Assembly: GCA_020026215.1 (NCBI GenBank)
Contig: JAHHQT010000010.1
Span: 1-37,726, forward strand
Source of the DNA: Muribaculaceae bacterium
Lineage (GTDB): Bacteria > Bacteroidota > Bacteroidia > Bacteroidales > Muribaculaceae
Direction of reading: 5' to 3'
Length of the DNA: 37,726 nucleotides
Shown here: piece after piece, positions 1 through 8,279 of the stretch
How the letters are laid out: each line of letters starts with the position of its first letter
How positions within the stretch are numbered: the first letter of the stretch is position 1
Position numbers and translations under genes: made by a program
Notes under the pieces: generated by a model
What the model was told of the DNA's origin: nothing
Databases searched by the model: none
The model's input: the letters and a program-made list of their open reading frames with translations, nothing else

Positions 1-448
1 GATTTTTTACACCGCTCACCTTACGTGCTGTTGCATTGAAAAGTTTTGTAGGAATAGTTTTTGACAATGGGTCGTAACGTTTTTGTTTCCAACCTGAGAC
101 CAAGTCATAACCGTCTTCAGTAATCATTCGGTAAAGTTCAGGAATTTCATCAGGGCTATCCTGCAAATCAGCATCCATAGTAATAATCACATCACCTTGA
201 GCACGTTCGAAACCAACGTTCAATGCCGGAGACTTGCCATAGTTTCTACGGAAACAAACTCCTTTCACTGCGTTGTTTTTCTTTTTCAATTCAGTAATCA
301 CTTGCCAAGAACGGTCGGTAGAACCATCATTCACAAAAATAATTTCATAACTGAAGTTGTTAGCCTTCATTACACGTTCAATCCATGCCTCCAATTCCGG
401 AAGTGATTCGTCTTCGTTATACAACGGAACTATTACTGAAATATCCAT
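1..448 (-). CDS. Family 2 glycosyltransferase, N-terminal part (cut by window edge)
   Basis: This is the first 149 codons of a GT-A fold glycosyltransferase; the rest lies beyond the left edge. Visible motifs are the N-terminal VIVPLYNE strand (residues 5-12), the nucleotide-binding FVNDGSTD (38-45), and the metal/donor-binding MDADLQD (91-97). The RNYGKSPALNVGF segment before it is typical of the DPM1/ArnC-like branch, which transfers sugars to polyprenyl phosphates or similar acceptors at the cytoplasmic face of the membrane. C-terminal membrane helices, which would separate these subtypes, are not in the window, so acceptor and sugar cannot be stated. The start ATG at 448 is preceded by a Bacteroidota-type promoter and is divergent from the ABC transporter operon. 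Confidence 0.9.
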   Translation of the reverse strand, partial: MDISVIVPLYNEDESLPELEAWIERVMKANNFSYEIIFVNDGSTDRSWQVITELKKKNNAVKGVCFRRNYGKSPALNVGFERAQGDVIITMDADLQDSPDEIPELYRMITEDGYDLVSGWKQKRYDPLSKTIPTKLFNATARKVSGVKN

Positions 449-475
449 TCTTTTCCTTTAATAATAATCGAATTG

Positions 476-505
476 CAAAATTACATTTTTTCCGCTAAAT
501 GACAA
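476..505 (-). promoter_or_regulatory. Predicted promoter of the glycosyltransferase gene
   Basis: Read on the minus strand, TAATTTTG (483-476) fits the Bacteroidota -7 consensus TAnnTTTG. A TTG (505-503) lies 19 nt upstream as the -33 element. The start codon is 27 nt downstream of the box. This is a consensus match only. Confidence 0.5.
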
Positions 506-586
506 GACGATATAAGTGATAAAGTGCGTTTTTGATTTTTTAATAGATAAATATTAAATATATGATTCTTATTATGCAACTTTCAT

Positions 587-594
587 TAACTTTG
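587..594 (+). promoter_or_regulatory. Predicted -7 box of the ABC transporter operon
   Basis: TAACTTTG fits TAnnTTTG and ends 7 nt before the ATG at 602, so the transcript would be leaderless or nearly so. I see no clear -33 TTTG at the usual distance. No cobalamin-type riboswitch is apparent in the 153-nt intergenic region. Confidence 0.4.
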
Positions 595-601
595 TATTGC
601 T

Positions 602-1714
602 ATGAAATCAATAACCACATTATTATTCGGCCTTATTCTCATTGCAGTAACCGGGTGTACAAGCGAGAAAAAAGAAACTGCAAAAATGGAGCTGGACTAT
701 GCTTCAGGGCTGGAAATCAATATGCTTGACGGATTTACAAAAATTGATGTAAAAGATCCGTGGCAACCTGGGAAATTACTTCAATCCTATATCCTTGTTC
801 ACCGCGACTCTACCCTTCCCGAAGAATTGCCTCAAGGCACTTTGGTTCGTGTTCCATTGCAAAAGGTTTTGGTCTATTCCGATGTTCATGCCACTGTGAT
901 GAATGAATTGGGTTGCATTGATGCCGTGAATAGTGTTTGCGATGCTAAATATTTCAAGACTGAAGCCATCGTAAAGGGTGTTGCCAACAATATGATTGAA
1001 GACTGTGGTTCATCCATGGCTCCTTCTGTTGAAAAAATTGTCAGCCAATCTCCAGAAGCTGTTTTGCTTTCTCCGTTCCAAAATGCAGGCTACGGAGTAC
1101 TTGAAAATATTGGTGTACCTATCATCGAATTAGCCGACTATATGGAACAAACTCCGCTCGGCAGAGCTGAATGGATTAAATTCTTAGGTTTGCTATTTGA
1201 CAAAAAAGAACTTGCTTTTGAAATCTATGACCGAATCTGTAACGAATACAAAAAATTGAAAGACATCGTTCCTCAAAACGTCAGGAAACCGAGAGTATTG
1301 GTTGAAACCGTAATGAGTGGCGTTTGGTACGTTCCGGGCGGACAAAGTTACAGAGCCAATATGCTGAAAGATGCAGGCGCAGATTATCCTTGGGCTGACA
1401 ACGAATCTTCAGGCTCTTTGCCTTTGGACTTTCCACAAGTATTGGACAAGGCTGCCGATGCTGATATTTGGTTAATCAACACTTGGGGAACTCCTCTCAC
1501 CAATAAATCATTGTTGGGCATCTACCCTCATAATGATCAAATCAAGACTTATTCAGAATCAGGAGTTTACTATGCTGACACTCAAGCCACATCTATTATC
1601 GAAGGCACAGCATTCCACCCTGAATTATTGTTGAAAGAATATATCAAAGTGCTTTATCCCAACGCATTGCCGGACTACTCTTTGAACTATTACAAACCTA
1701 TGGTAATTGAATAG
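602..1714 (+). CDS. ABC transporter substrate-binding lipoprotein (BtuF/FecB-like)
   Basis: This 370-aa protein begins with a lipoprotein signal peptide: a hydrophobic core and a lipobox ending V-T-G-C at Cys19, followed by a charged linker. The body has the two-lobed type III periplasmic binding protein pattern. The first lobe starts near residue 85 (VPLQKVLVYSDVHATVMNELG), and a later GVWYVPGGQSY segment opens the second. Such proteins deliver a corrinoid, heme or ferric siderophore to a FecCD-type permease. The permease and ATPase genes follow directly (8-nt and 2-nt gaps), so this is the first gene of an importer operon. The ligand cannot be fixed from sequence: no TonB-dependent receptor, B12 riboswitch or heme gene is adjacent. 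The role in binding is confident; the substrate is open. Confidence 0.87.
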   Translation: MKSITTLLFGLILIAVTGCTSEKKETAKMELDYASGLEINMLDGFTKIDVKDPWQPGKLLQSYILVHRDSTLPEELPQGTLVRVPLQKVLVYSDVHATVMNELGCIDAVNSVCDAKYFKTEAIVKGVANNMIEDCGSSMAPSVEKIVSQSPEAVLLSPFQNAGYGVLENIGVPIIELADYMEQTPLGRAEWIKFLGLLFDKKELAFEIYDRICNEYKKLKDIVPQNVRKPRVLVETVMSGVWYVPGGQSYRANMLKDAGADYPWADNESSGSLPLDFPQVLDKAADADIWLINTWGTPLTNKSLLGIYPHNDQIKTYSESGVYYADTQATSIIEGTAFHPELLLKEYIKVLYPNALPDYSLNYYKPMVIE

Positions 1715-1722
1715 CGACAGCC

Positions 1723-2742
1723 ATGAAACGACATAATTGGATTATATTATTATTGTCGATAGTATTTGTCGGCCTTGCCGTCTTACTCATAGCGATTGGC
1801 TCGGTGGACATACCATTTTCAGACGTATTCGATATTCTTTTGGGAAATCCGTCAGAAAACAAGGCATGGAATTTCATTGTCTTTGAAAGCCGTATTCCAT
1901 TGCTTGCCACAACCGCTCTTGCCGGTGCTGCTTTGGCAGTTTCAGGACTACTCCTACAAACCTTATTCAGCAACCCTTTGGCAGACCCGTCTATTTTGGG
2001 CGTTTCCACAGGTTCAAGTTTCGGCGTTGCCGTTGTGCTTCTTCTTTCGGGCGGTGCAATCAGCAACGTATTTGGCAGTTACATTGCCATCTTGGGAGGT
2101 GCTTTGATTGGCGCTTTAGTGGTAATGGCGATACTGTTGGTATTTTCTGCATCGGTGAAAAGTTCAACGATGCTTTTGATATTGGGTGTATTGCTCAGCT
2201 ATCTGACTTCTTCAGGTATCAGCTTGATGAATTTCTTCGCCACACAAGAAGGAGTTCACTCTTTCGTCATTTGGGGATTGGGTAACTTCTCGGGCGTGAC
2301 AATGAAGCAATTGCCGCTGTTTGCCATTTTGGTATTCGTCGGACTTGTGGCATCCATCTTTATGGTAAAACCATTGAACGCTCTCTTGTTAGGCAGTCGA
2401 TATGCCGAGAATTTGGGTATCAACTTGCGCCGTGTCAGAAACGCTCTGCTTTTGATTGCAGGACTTTTGACAGCCATCGTGACTGCATTCTGCGGTCCTA
2501 TCGGTTTCATCGGCTTGGTTGTTCCTCACATGGCACGCTTGCTACTCCGCACCTCCGACCATTACCGACTCATGCCTGTAACCATGCTTTCGGGTGCTGT
2601 CGTGGCTATGCTCTGCACACTCATCAGTGTACTTCCACAAGAAAACGGATTAATACCTATCAACGCCATAACACCAATTATTGGTGTACCAGTGATTATT
2701 TACATCATTTTGAACCGTCGCAAGATATTTTATTTTAATTAG
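1723..2742 (+). CDS. FecCD/BtuC-family ABC transporter permease
   Basis: This 339-aa, very hydrophobic protein has about nine to ten membrane segments and forms the inner-membrane channel of the importer. Family hallmarks are RIPLLATTALAGAALAVSG near residues 56-73, the NPLADPSILGVSTGSSFG block near 84-101, and the cytoplasmic coupling region with GPIGFIGLVVPHMARLL near 258-274. It is expected to function as a homodimer with two copies of the ATPase encoded next. The length is usual for the family. The gene begins 8 nt after the binding-protein stop and ends 2 nt before the ATPase start, so translational coupling is likely. The family also serves heme, siderophores and cobalamin, and the sequence does not decide among these. 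Confidence 0.93.
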   Translation: MKRHNWIILLLSIVFVGLAVLLIAIGSVDIPFSDVFDILLGNPSENKAWNFIVFESRIPLLATTALAGAALAVSGLLLQTLFSNPLADPSILGVSTGSSFGVAVVLLLSGGAISNVFGSYIAILGGALIGALVVMAILLVFSASVKSSTMLLILGVLLSYLTSSGISLMNFFATQEGVHSFVIWGLGNFSGVTMKQLPLFAILVFVGLVASIFMVKPLNALLLGSRYAENLGINLRRVRNALLLIAGLLTAIVTAFCGPIGFIGLVVPHMARLLLRTSDHYRLMPVTMLSGAVVAMLCTLISVLPQENGLIPINAITPIIGVPVIIYIILNRRKIFYFN

Positions 2743-2744
2743 TT

Positions 2745-3731
2745 ATGAGTGCTATTTTTGAAACGAAAAATCTGTCTGCCGGCTATCGCAAAGGCAAAAA
2801 AGAGACAGTAGTCCTTAAAGGCTTGAATCTAAAACTGGAATGCGGTTCATTGGTCAGCCTTTTGGGAGCGAATGGTATCGGCAAATCTACCCTTCTCCGC
2901 ACCGTTTCGGGCATACAACCGAGCTTGGCAGGAGAAGTTATCATTGACGGAAAAGACATCACTACATATACCCCGAAACAACTCTCCAAACTCATCAGCA
3001 TTGTTTCCACCGACCGCACACAGACAGGTGGACTGACCGTTTACGAGTTAGCATCTTTGGGACGACAACCGCACACAGGTTTCTTGGGACGACTTGATGA
3101 AAACGACAAGAAGGTGGTGGAAGAAGCACTCGAAGCAGTAGGAATGGCCCATAAACGCAACAGTTTCGTGGCTGAACTTTCGGACGGCGAACGACAAAAA
3201 GCCATGATTGCAAAAGCATTGGCGCAGGAAGCACCGATCATCCTCTTGGATGAGCCGACTGCCTTTTTGGATGTCTCCAACCGTATTTCCACCCTGCAAC
3301 TCTTGCACGACTTGGCGAGAAAGGAACAACGTGCCATTCTATTGTCTTCGCACGATGTATCGCAATCTCTTGCCCTTTCAGACCGATTGTGGTTGCTTTA
3401 TGCTGACGGCACAATGGCTGATGGCGTGCCCGAAGACTTGATTTTCGACGGCAAGATGGACAAACTCTACAAGTCAGATGCCATCCAGTTTGACCGCAAC
3501 GCCGGTGACTATGAATCGCTGAACATCGGTAACCGTAGCATTGCACTGCATTGTGAAGATACCCTGCTTAAAATGTGGATAGGTAACGCCTTGCGCAGAA
3601 ACGGATTTTTGATTGACAATAACGCATCCAACGTGATTGATGCGAAAGATTCCCGAAATTTCACCCTTCAGCCGTCAGGCAAAACAGCAAATTCCGTGGA
3701 ACAACTCATTGAAATGATTAACGTACTATAA
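2745..3731 (+). CDS. ABC transporter ATP-binding protein (FecE/BtuD-like) with C-terminal extension
   Basis: This 328-aa ATPase powers the importer encoded upstream. The Walker A GANGIGKST is at residues 41-49, the signature LSDGE at 145-149 (usual LSGGE), Walker B IILLDE at 165-170, and the H-loop histidine is His203 in SSHD. Where FecE/BtuD proteins usually have the Q-loop glutamine, this protein reads IVSTDRT (86-92), so the glutamine appears replaced. After the ABC domain ends near residue 248 there are about 80 further residues without a motif I recognise; they may form a regulatory domain. The gene starts 2 nt after the permease stop and is followed 10 nt later by an unrecognised gene on the same strand. 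Confidence 0.92.
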   Translation: MSAIFETKNLSAGYRKGKKETVVLKGLNLKLECGSLVSLLGANGIGKSTLLRTVSGIQPSLAGEVIIDGKDITTYTPKQLSKLISIVSTDRTQTGGLTVYELASLGRQPHTGFLGRLDENDKKVVEEALEAVGMAHKRNSFVAELSDGERQKAMIAKALAQEAPIILLDEPTAFLDVSNRISTLQLLHDLARKEQRAILLSSHDVSQSLALSDRLWLLYADGTMADGVPEDLIFDGKMDKLYKSDAIQFDRNAGDYESLNIGNRSIALHCEDTLLKMWIGNALRRNGFLIDNNASNVIDAKDSRNFTLQPSGKTANSVEQLIEMINVL

Positions 3732-3741
3732 TTGACTATAT

Positions 3742-4947
3742 ATGGAAATAACTCTTGATGATATAAAACGTCGTCTTCCCGACTTCGATGATTTCAAATC
3801 GACTGATGAATATTTTCTAACTCTTGCCAAATACATTGACAAGCTGTGGGATTCCATAAAGGTTTTCCCTGAATTGAAAGAAGAACAACGCAAAGCCGTT
3901 GTCGTTTCATTGGTAGCATACTATCAAGATATTTTGGCAGATGCAGGTATGTGGCGTGCATTCATCACCATGTGCCGCAAACTTTACGGAAAACCTGTTC
4001 CTTTCTACGAAGAACCGGAAGACTATATCGACTGCGAACTGAACCAAATCGACTTAAATTTCATTATTTGGTACACTTTGGAATCCAGCCTTGGTTTCAA
4101 TGGCCTTGTTTCTCCATTTGATAGCGATATAGACCGTTTTGCCCGCCAGACATACAAACTATTCGATTATCTGTACGAAGACGCTCCTACGCCTGAAAAC
4201 TTCCAGTCTTTGCTGGAGTTGGAATTGGATGACAAGGAACAGGCTCGCGAAATTTTCAACGTATCAGCCTGGTTGTTCTGGAACAGCTATTTCATCCGTC
4301 CTGTCAGCAAATATATCTATGAACCTGAAATTGACGAGGAGGAAGAACTGTCCATTGAAGAGACATTGACCAACGAATTGCGTTTGCGTACTACGTTCGA
4401 ACAACCGACAGGTCCATTGGCTCTCTACGTCAACGAATGGTTGCACTTGATTATCGATAACAAATTGCCGAAAGAAACCAAACGCGACATCACCAAGAAA
4501 CACAAGTTCTACAAATCATTGGTGAAAGCCACCAAAGGCGAACCGATTGCATTCTGCAAGGACTACGAAGAATTGGATAAATTTCTGTCTGACAAAATGG
4601 AATGGGGAACTCCCGACGAGGGCGGACATCTTCCTCAATTAAAAGACTCTGCCAACTTCATCCTTTTTGCCACTCCCGACAAAGGTTTGTTGATTGCACG
4701 CGACATCGCACAATTCGTGAAACACCCGAACAATCCATATTACAATCAGGAATCAGCAGCCAACGAGGCGCACAATATGGTGATGAAAGCCGAAGTCTGC
4801 CCGGTTGACCTTGTGAAATATCTGTTTGAAAAAGGATATGTACCCGATGCAGCTTTCCCGACAGGACACAACGGACAAGCCCTATTGCACGACAACTGGG
4901 ATTTCTTGGCAAGACTATATCTTGGCAAATATTATCGTGAACATTAA
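3742..4947 (+). CDS. Conserved-looking protein of unknown function
   Basis: This 401-aa soluble protein has no signal peptide and no membrane segment. It is rich in aromatic and acidic residues. The N-terminal half looks alpha-helical, and the middle has a strongly acidic stretch around residues 197-210. The C-terminal third (from about residue 285) has short motifs such as EWGTPDEGGHLP and FPTGHNGQALLHDNWDFLA that look conserved rather than low-complexity, but I cannot assign them to a named family. The gene follows the ATPase by 10 nt and precedes a SIMPL-domain gene by 44 nt, so it is probably co-transcribed with the importer. Codon use resembles its neighbours. A role linked to the imported ligand is possible but is only inferred from position. 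Confidence 0.8.
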   Translation: MEITLDDIKRRLPDFDDFKSTDEYFLTLAKYIDKLWDSIKVFPELKEEQRKAVVVSLVAYYQDILADAGMWRAFITMCRKLYGKPVPFYEEPEDYIDCELNQIDLNFIIWYTLESSLGFNGLVSPFDSDIDRFARQTYKLFDYLYEDAPTPENFQSLLELELDDKEQAREIFNVSAWLFWNSYFIRPVSKYIYEPEIDEEEELSIEETLTNELRLRTTFEQPTGPLALYVNEWLHLIIDNKLPKETKRDITKKHKFYKSLVKATKGEPIAFCKDYEELDKFLSDKMEWGTPDEGGHLPQLKDSANFILFATPDKGLLIARDIAQFVKHPNNPYYNQESAANEAHNMVMKAEVCPVDLVKYLFEKGYVPDAAFPTGHNGQALLHDNWDFLARLYLGKYYREH

Positions 4948-4991
4948 TCGTTATGATTCGTTTACTATTTATAGACTTAAATTGATAAATT

Positions 4992-5690
4992 ATGAAAAAT
5001 TACGCTTTATCCATTGCCTTACTGATTGGTTTGATTGTACTGGGATGCTCCATTCATTCTGGTATGGAATCCGTTTCCAATAACCGTCGAGTAGTGACCG
5101 TCAAAGGTTTGGCAGAAAAAGAAGTAATGGCTGACAAGGTCATTTGGCCGATTGTCTATAAAGAATTGGGAAACGATTTGATTTCCCTCTACAGCACCAT
5201 TGAGGCAAAGAACAAGATTGTAGTGGATATGCTGACCGCAAGTGGCATCACAAAGGACGAAATCACGACCAATGTGGATGTCAACGATTTGCAAGCAGAT
5301 TCCTATTCGTCCAACTATGCACAATACAGATACCGTGTTTCATCGATTATTACCGTGAATACAGGCAAGGTGGATACGGTGCTTGAGTTATTGAAAAAAC
5401 AGACCTCTCTCATCAAGAAAGGCGTTGCCGTTACGTTCAGCAACTACAGTTTTCCAAGCATTCAATTCGAATACACAGGGTTAAACGAAATCAAGCCTGA
5501 AATGATCAAGGAAGCTACCAAAAACGCACGCAAGTCAGCCCAACAGTTTGCTGAAGATTCCGACAGCAAATTGGGCAAGATACGTACCGCCAACCAAGGT
5601 CAGTTCTCTATTTCAGATCGCGACCAGAATACACAATACATCAAAAAAGTTCGTGTGGTGACCACCATCGAATATCTTCTTGAAGACTAA
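4992..5690 (+). CDS. SIMPL (DUF541) domain protein, membrane-anchored
   Basis: This 232-aa protein has an N-terminal hydrophobic segment (residues 5-19) followed by the SIMPL domain: RVVTVKGLAEKEVMADKVIW near 33-52, the central beta/alpha repeats, and the C-terminal RVVTTIEYLLED strand. The hydrophobic segment ends in VLGC, so it may be a lipoprotein, although a plain membrane anchor is equally possible. SIMPL proteins are periplasmic or cell-envelope proteins of poorly defined role, some linked to oxidative stress. It is the last gene before a strong terminator (5728-5759), which makes it the likely end of the ABC transporter operon. The N-terminal anchor fixes the start. Confidence 0.85.
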   Translation: MKNYALSIALLIGLIVLGCSIHSGMESVSNNRRVVTVKGLAEKEVMADKVIWPIVYKELGNDLISLYSTIEAKNKIVVDMLTASGITKDEITTNVDVNDLQADSYSSNYAQYRYRVSSIITVNTGKVDTVLELLKKQTSLIKKGVAVTFSNYSFPSIQFEYTGLNEIKPEMIKEATKNARKSAQQFAEDSDSKLGKIRTANQGQFSISDRDQNTQYIKKVRVVTTIEYLLED

Positions 5691-5727
5691 CTAATTCTTT
5701 TTACATATATCCTTTGTTTATACAAAA

Positions 5728-5759
5728 CACAAGGGGCAGTCTTACGACTGCCCCTTGTG
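5728..5759. terminator. Bidirectional terminator between the SIMPL gene and rpmE2
   Basis: There is a perfect 14-bp inverted repeat (CACAAGGGGCAGTC / GACTGCCCCTTGTG) with a 4-nt loop. A T-run follows at 5772-5778 on the plus strand. On the minus strand it is flanked by TTTTG. It separates two convergent genes. Confidence 0.85.
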
Positions 5760-5793
5760 CTGTTATGAGGAATTTTTTTGTTTTTGTGGGAGA

Positions 5794-6048
5794 TTATTTC
5801 TTCACGCGATTACCGTAGCGGCTCATGAATTTATCTACACGACCTGCAGTATCGACTAATTTTTGTTTACCAGTGAAGAATGGGTGTGAAGCACTTGTGA
5901 TTTCAAGTTTTACTAGCGGATAAGTTACGCCATCCAATTCAATAGTTTCTTTAGAAGCAACTGTTGAACGAGTGATGAAAGTTTCGCCGTTTGACATATC
6001 TTTGAAAACAACTTCACGATAATTTGAAGGATGAATGTCTTTTTTCAT
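5794..6048 (-). CDS. rpmE2: 50S ribosomal protein L31, type B
   Basis: This 84-aa protein begins MKKDIHPSNYREVVFKD, and contains SASHPFFTGKQKLVDTAGRVDKF, the L31 core that binds the subunit bridge region of the ribosome. The zinc-binding cysteine pairs of type A L31 are absent, which defines the type B (zinc-independent) form. It is the only L31 in this window, so whether it is the sole copy or a zinc-starvation paralogue cannot be told. It has its own promoter and a structured leader (see 6079-6110), and it converges on the SIMPL gene across a shared terminator. Confidence 0.97.
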   Translation of the reverse strand: MKKDIHPSNYREVVFKDMSNGETFITRSTVASKETIELDGVTYPLVKLEITSASHPFFTGKQKLVDTAGRVDKFMSRYGNRVKK

Positions 6049-6078
6049 TGTTTTATATCTTTAATTATTTTACAATCT

Positions 6079-6110
6079 ATTACTTGCGCCGGTAAACGCA
6101 AATTTGTAAT
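6079..6110 (-). promoter_or_regulatory. Predicted stem-loop in the rpmE2 mRNA leader
   Basis: On the minus strand, ATTAC, then a 4-nt bulge, then TTGCG, an 8-nt loop, CGCAA and GTAAT form a 10-bp interrupted stem. It lies at the predicted 5' end of the rpmE2 transcript, 31 nt before the start codon. L31 leaders that act as autoregulatory elements are known in other phyla. Assignment here is inference from position and fold. Confidence 0.45.
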
Positions 6111-6116
6111 GGCTTG

Positions 6117-6147
6117 CAAATGTACGTATTATTTTTATATCTACAAA
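6117..6147 (-). promoter_or_regulatory. Predicted promoter of rpmE2
   Basis: On the minus strand, TTTG (6147-6144) is followed after 19 nt by TACATTTG (6124-6117), an excellent fit to the Bacteroidota -33/-7 consensus. The predicted transcription start is near 6111, giving a leader of about 60 nt. Confidence 0.7.
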
Positions 6148-6197
6148 ACTCTTCCAATTTATTTTTTCCACAATTGCCTAATAATAGCCAAGAAAGC

Positions 6198-7487
6198 CTA
6201 AAATTGGAAGGTGATTCGTGCCTGTAAAGTGTTGAAATTACTCTCGGCAAATACACGGCTCTTCAAGGGAGTATAAGTGTAGCTGAACAGCAATTGCACG
6301 TATTTATTGAAAGAATAGTTCGCCCCAAATGTGGCGGAATGCATCTGGCCGGAGTTGAAAAGCGTGTTCATATTGTTCTCGGTAGAGACATCACTTCCCT
6401 CCAAATTCAAGAAACTGTAGCGTACCACACCTTCCAAAGTTTTGCCACCAAGACCTTTCAGCACACCGTCACTACTTCCATAGGTGTAATGGTCTCCGAT
6501 AAAGCGATAACCACCTTCCACATATCCTCCGTGGAATGAATCATTAGACAATGGATTGGCTTTTTGCCATTCTTCAAAATCCCTAATGGCATCATCCGCT
6601 GTCAATTGACCTTCAAAGACAGCCTTGTCATCACGCGACTTATTCACATGACGGAACAGATATTCACCGCGGACAAACATTTTCTTGTAAGTATAGAGGA
6701 ATTCAGCTCCGGCAAAATAGTCTCGTTTCGCCCACGGCATCGATTTTGACAAAAATTTAACCGCAGGATCCACATAGGTTTCCAACGAAGTACCCAAGTC
6801 TAAATTGGTTTTCAGCACCCCATTAACGGTCAAACCTGTGCAAATTTTAGCAAAGCGAAAAGAACCACCGATATGCAAGGTCTGATACTTCTTGGTTATC
6901 GGTCGCCAAACCCAACGACCTCCCAAAGTGAAGCCTTGGAAACCCGACAACTGATCATTGTATTTGTTCTCAGCAAAGACGCCTTGAGATAGTAAAAACT
7001 GCTGATTGTAGAATTGGTAATTGATACCCAACTCACGCCCTGGGGCAAGTGCCTGGACAGGAGCTGCACGCGAAATGAAGTGCAAGCTACCACGGCTTGT
7101 ATTGTTTGCCATTGTGGCAGGATTGTTGAAATACCCCACCCTCAGCACGTGCGACGCATTGTCAAGCTGGAAAGTATGGCGAAGAAATATATTCTTCTGC
7201 GAGAATTTTCCTTTCGAGAAATCAAAATCGGCATAGAAATACCAATCCTTGTAAGTCATGGAAGTACGGATACGCGCATCTGTAATAGCAGCCCCCGACT
7301 TCATCTTATAGTTGTCAGCGTGATAATACGCCACATCAGCCATAAAACGTGCACCTATCGTGAATTTCAAATCTTCCTTCTTATTCTCAATGTTAATTGA
7401 AGGTCGATTGTCAAAGTCTTGAGCCCAAACAGCCCCACTTGCCAACAAGGCAATGAAAAGAACAACATATCGTTTCATAATCAACAC
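6198..7487 (-). CDS. Outer-membrane porin, OprO/OprP-like
   Basis: This 429-aa protein starts MLIMKRYVVLFIALLASGAVWAQ, a signal peptide cleaved after A-Q. The Met at codon 4 (position 7478) is an equally good or better start. The mature protein has alternating-residue beta strands, aromatic girdle residues, and a C-terminal phenylalanine (ARITFQF) as expected for BAM insertion. Segments such as IRTSMTYKDWYFYADFDFSKG and FNNPATMANNTSRGS resemble the phosphate-selective porin O/P family, which forms anion-preferring channels. It lies beyond the glp operon terminator and is separated from the upstream barrel gene by 93 nt that hold a weak hairpin, so it may be transcribed on its own. The actual solute is not known. 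Confidence 0.82.
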   Translation of the reverse strand: MLIMKRYVVLFIALLASGAVWAQDFDNRPSINIENKKEDLKFTIGARFMADVAYYHADNYKMKSGAAITDARIRTSMTYKDWYFYADFDFSKGKFSQKNIFLRHTFQLDNASHVLRVGYFNNPATMANNTSRGSLHFISRAAPVQALAPGRELGINYQFYNQQFLLSQGVFAENKYNDQLSGFQGFTLGGRWVWRPITKKYQTLHIGGSFRFAKICTGLTVNGVLKTNLDLGTSLETYVDPAVKFLSKSMPWAKRDYFAGAEFLYTYKKMFVRGEYLFRHVNKSRDDKAVFEGQLTADDAIRDFEEWQKANPLSNDSFHGGYVEGGYRFIGDHYTYGSSDGVLKGLGGKTLEGVVRYSFLNLEGSDVSTENNMNTLFNSGQMHSATFGANYSFNKYVQLLFSYTYTPLKSRVFAESNFNTLQARITFQF

Positions 7488-7580
7488 TTAATCTTATTTT
7501 TTTACTTAAAACCTAAAAATCATTCAGCAAAATCACCCGACAGGAATTACCCCGTCAAATGAAAAAGTAAGGATGGATAT

Positions 7581-8279
7581 TTAAAAATCCAATCCTACTT
7601 TGAAAGTCACTCCACACATATTTTCGGTAGAGTAAAAGGAAACCAATGAATTGAAGAAAAACATTTCAGTCTTCTGCATTTCATAGCCAATACTAAGATT
7701 TAGCCCCAATTTCGGAGTCAAACCGAAACGACATCCGGCAGAAGGATTCATATAGAAACCCTGAATATCTGCTATAGAATATCCGACTTTAAAATCCACA
7801 AAAGGAGTGATTCTTCCATTGATAAAAGTACCTCTCAGATGTGCAAACAAAGGAGCTGACCACCCTTCCACAGAATGGTAATAATTTGCACCCAAGCCGG
7901 CACCCAAGTAGAAATAAGGATTGAACTGGTAACCATGAGAGGTATGCAGGTTAATCCGGTCAATAGCAAAATCCCCAACTCCGACAGTATATCCAAAGTC
8001 GAAAAAGCCACGATAACCGGAACGCAAAGCAAATTTTTTACTTGCAGAAGCCAATCCATTCTTGGTGTCCTTGGTAATCTTTTTGACGTCAGATAATTTA
8101 AAGACAAACGTATTACCGTCTTCAGTTTGGACTATAATCGTTTCATCGGGAGTTTGTTCGAGAACATCACATTTGATGATACTGCCATTCTTCAGATAGA
8201 CAGTTTCTAAATCATTTGCGGCGAAAGTAGTTGTCATGCCTGCTAAAAGGCAAACCAAAACGTAAATTAATTTTTTCAT
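7581..8279 (-). CDS. Small outer-membrane beta-barrel protein with N-terminal SH3-like segment
   Basis: This 232-aa protein has a signal peptide (residues 1-20, ending TTTFA-A). It is followed by a short beta-rich module at about 25-70 (VYLKNGSIIKCDVLEQTP ... TFVFKLSDVKKI) that recurs at the N-terminus of many Bacteroidota envelope proteins. From about residue 85 onward the sequence is a glycine- and aromatic-rich beta-barrel pattern ending in a phenylalanine (VGLDF). No enzyme motif is visible. It has its own predicted promoter 105-138 nt upstream, and the gene before it ends in a terminator, so it is outside the glp operon. Function unknown; an outer-membrane structural or surface role is most likely. 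Confidence 0.75.
   Translation of the reverse strand: MKKLIYVLVCLLAGMTTTFAANDLETVYLKNGSIIKCDVLEQTPDETIIVQTEDGNTFVFKLSDVKKITKDTKNGLASASKKFALRSGYRGFFDFGYTVGVGDFAIDRINLHTSHGYQFNPYFYLGAGLGANYYHSVEGWSAPLFAHLRGTFINGRITPFVDFKVGYSIADIQGFYMNPSAGCRFGLTPKLGLNLSIGYEMQKTEMFFFNSLVSFYSTENMCGVTFKVGLDF

Noticed and set aside
449..601. Cobalamin riboswitch upstream of the BtuF/FecB-like operon
   Set aside because: The gap is only 153 nt, A/T-rich, contains two promoter boxes, and shows no recognisable B12-box.
7534..7558. Terminator between the small barrel gene and the porin at 6198-7487
   Set aside because: The short stem with wobble pairs has no T-run on the transcribed strand, so I kept only the shared motif as an observation.
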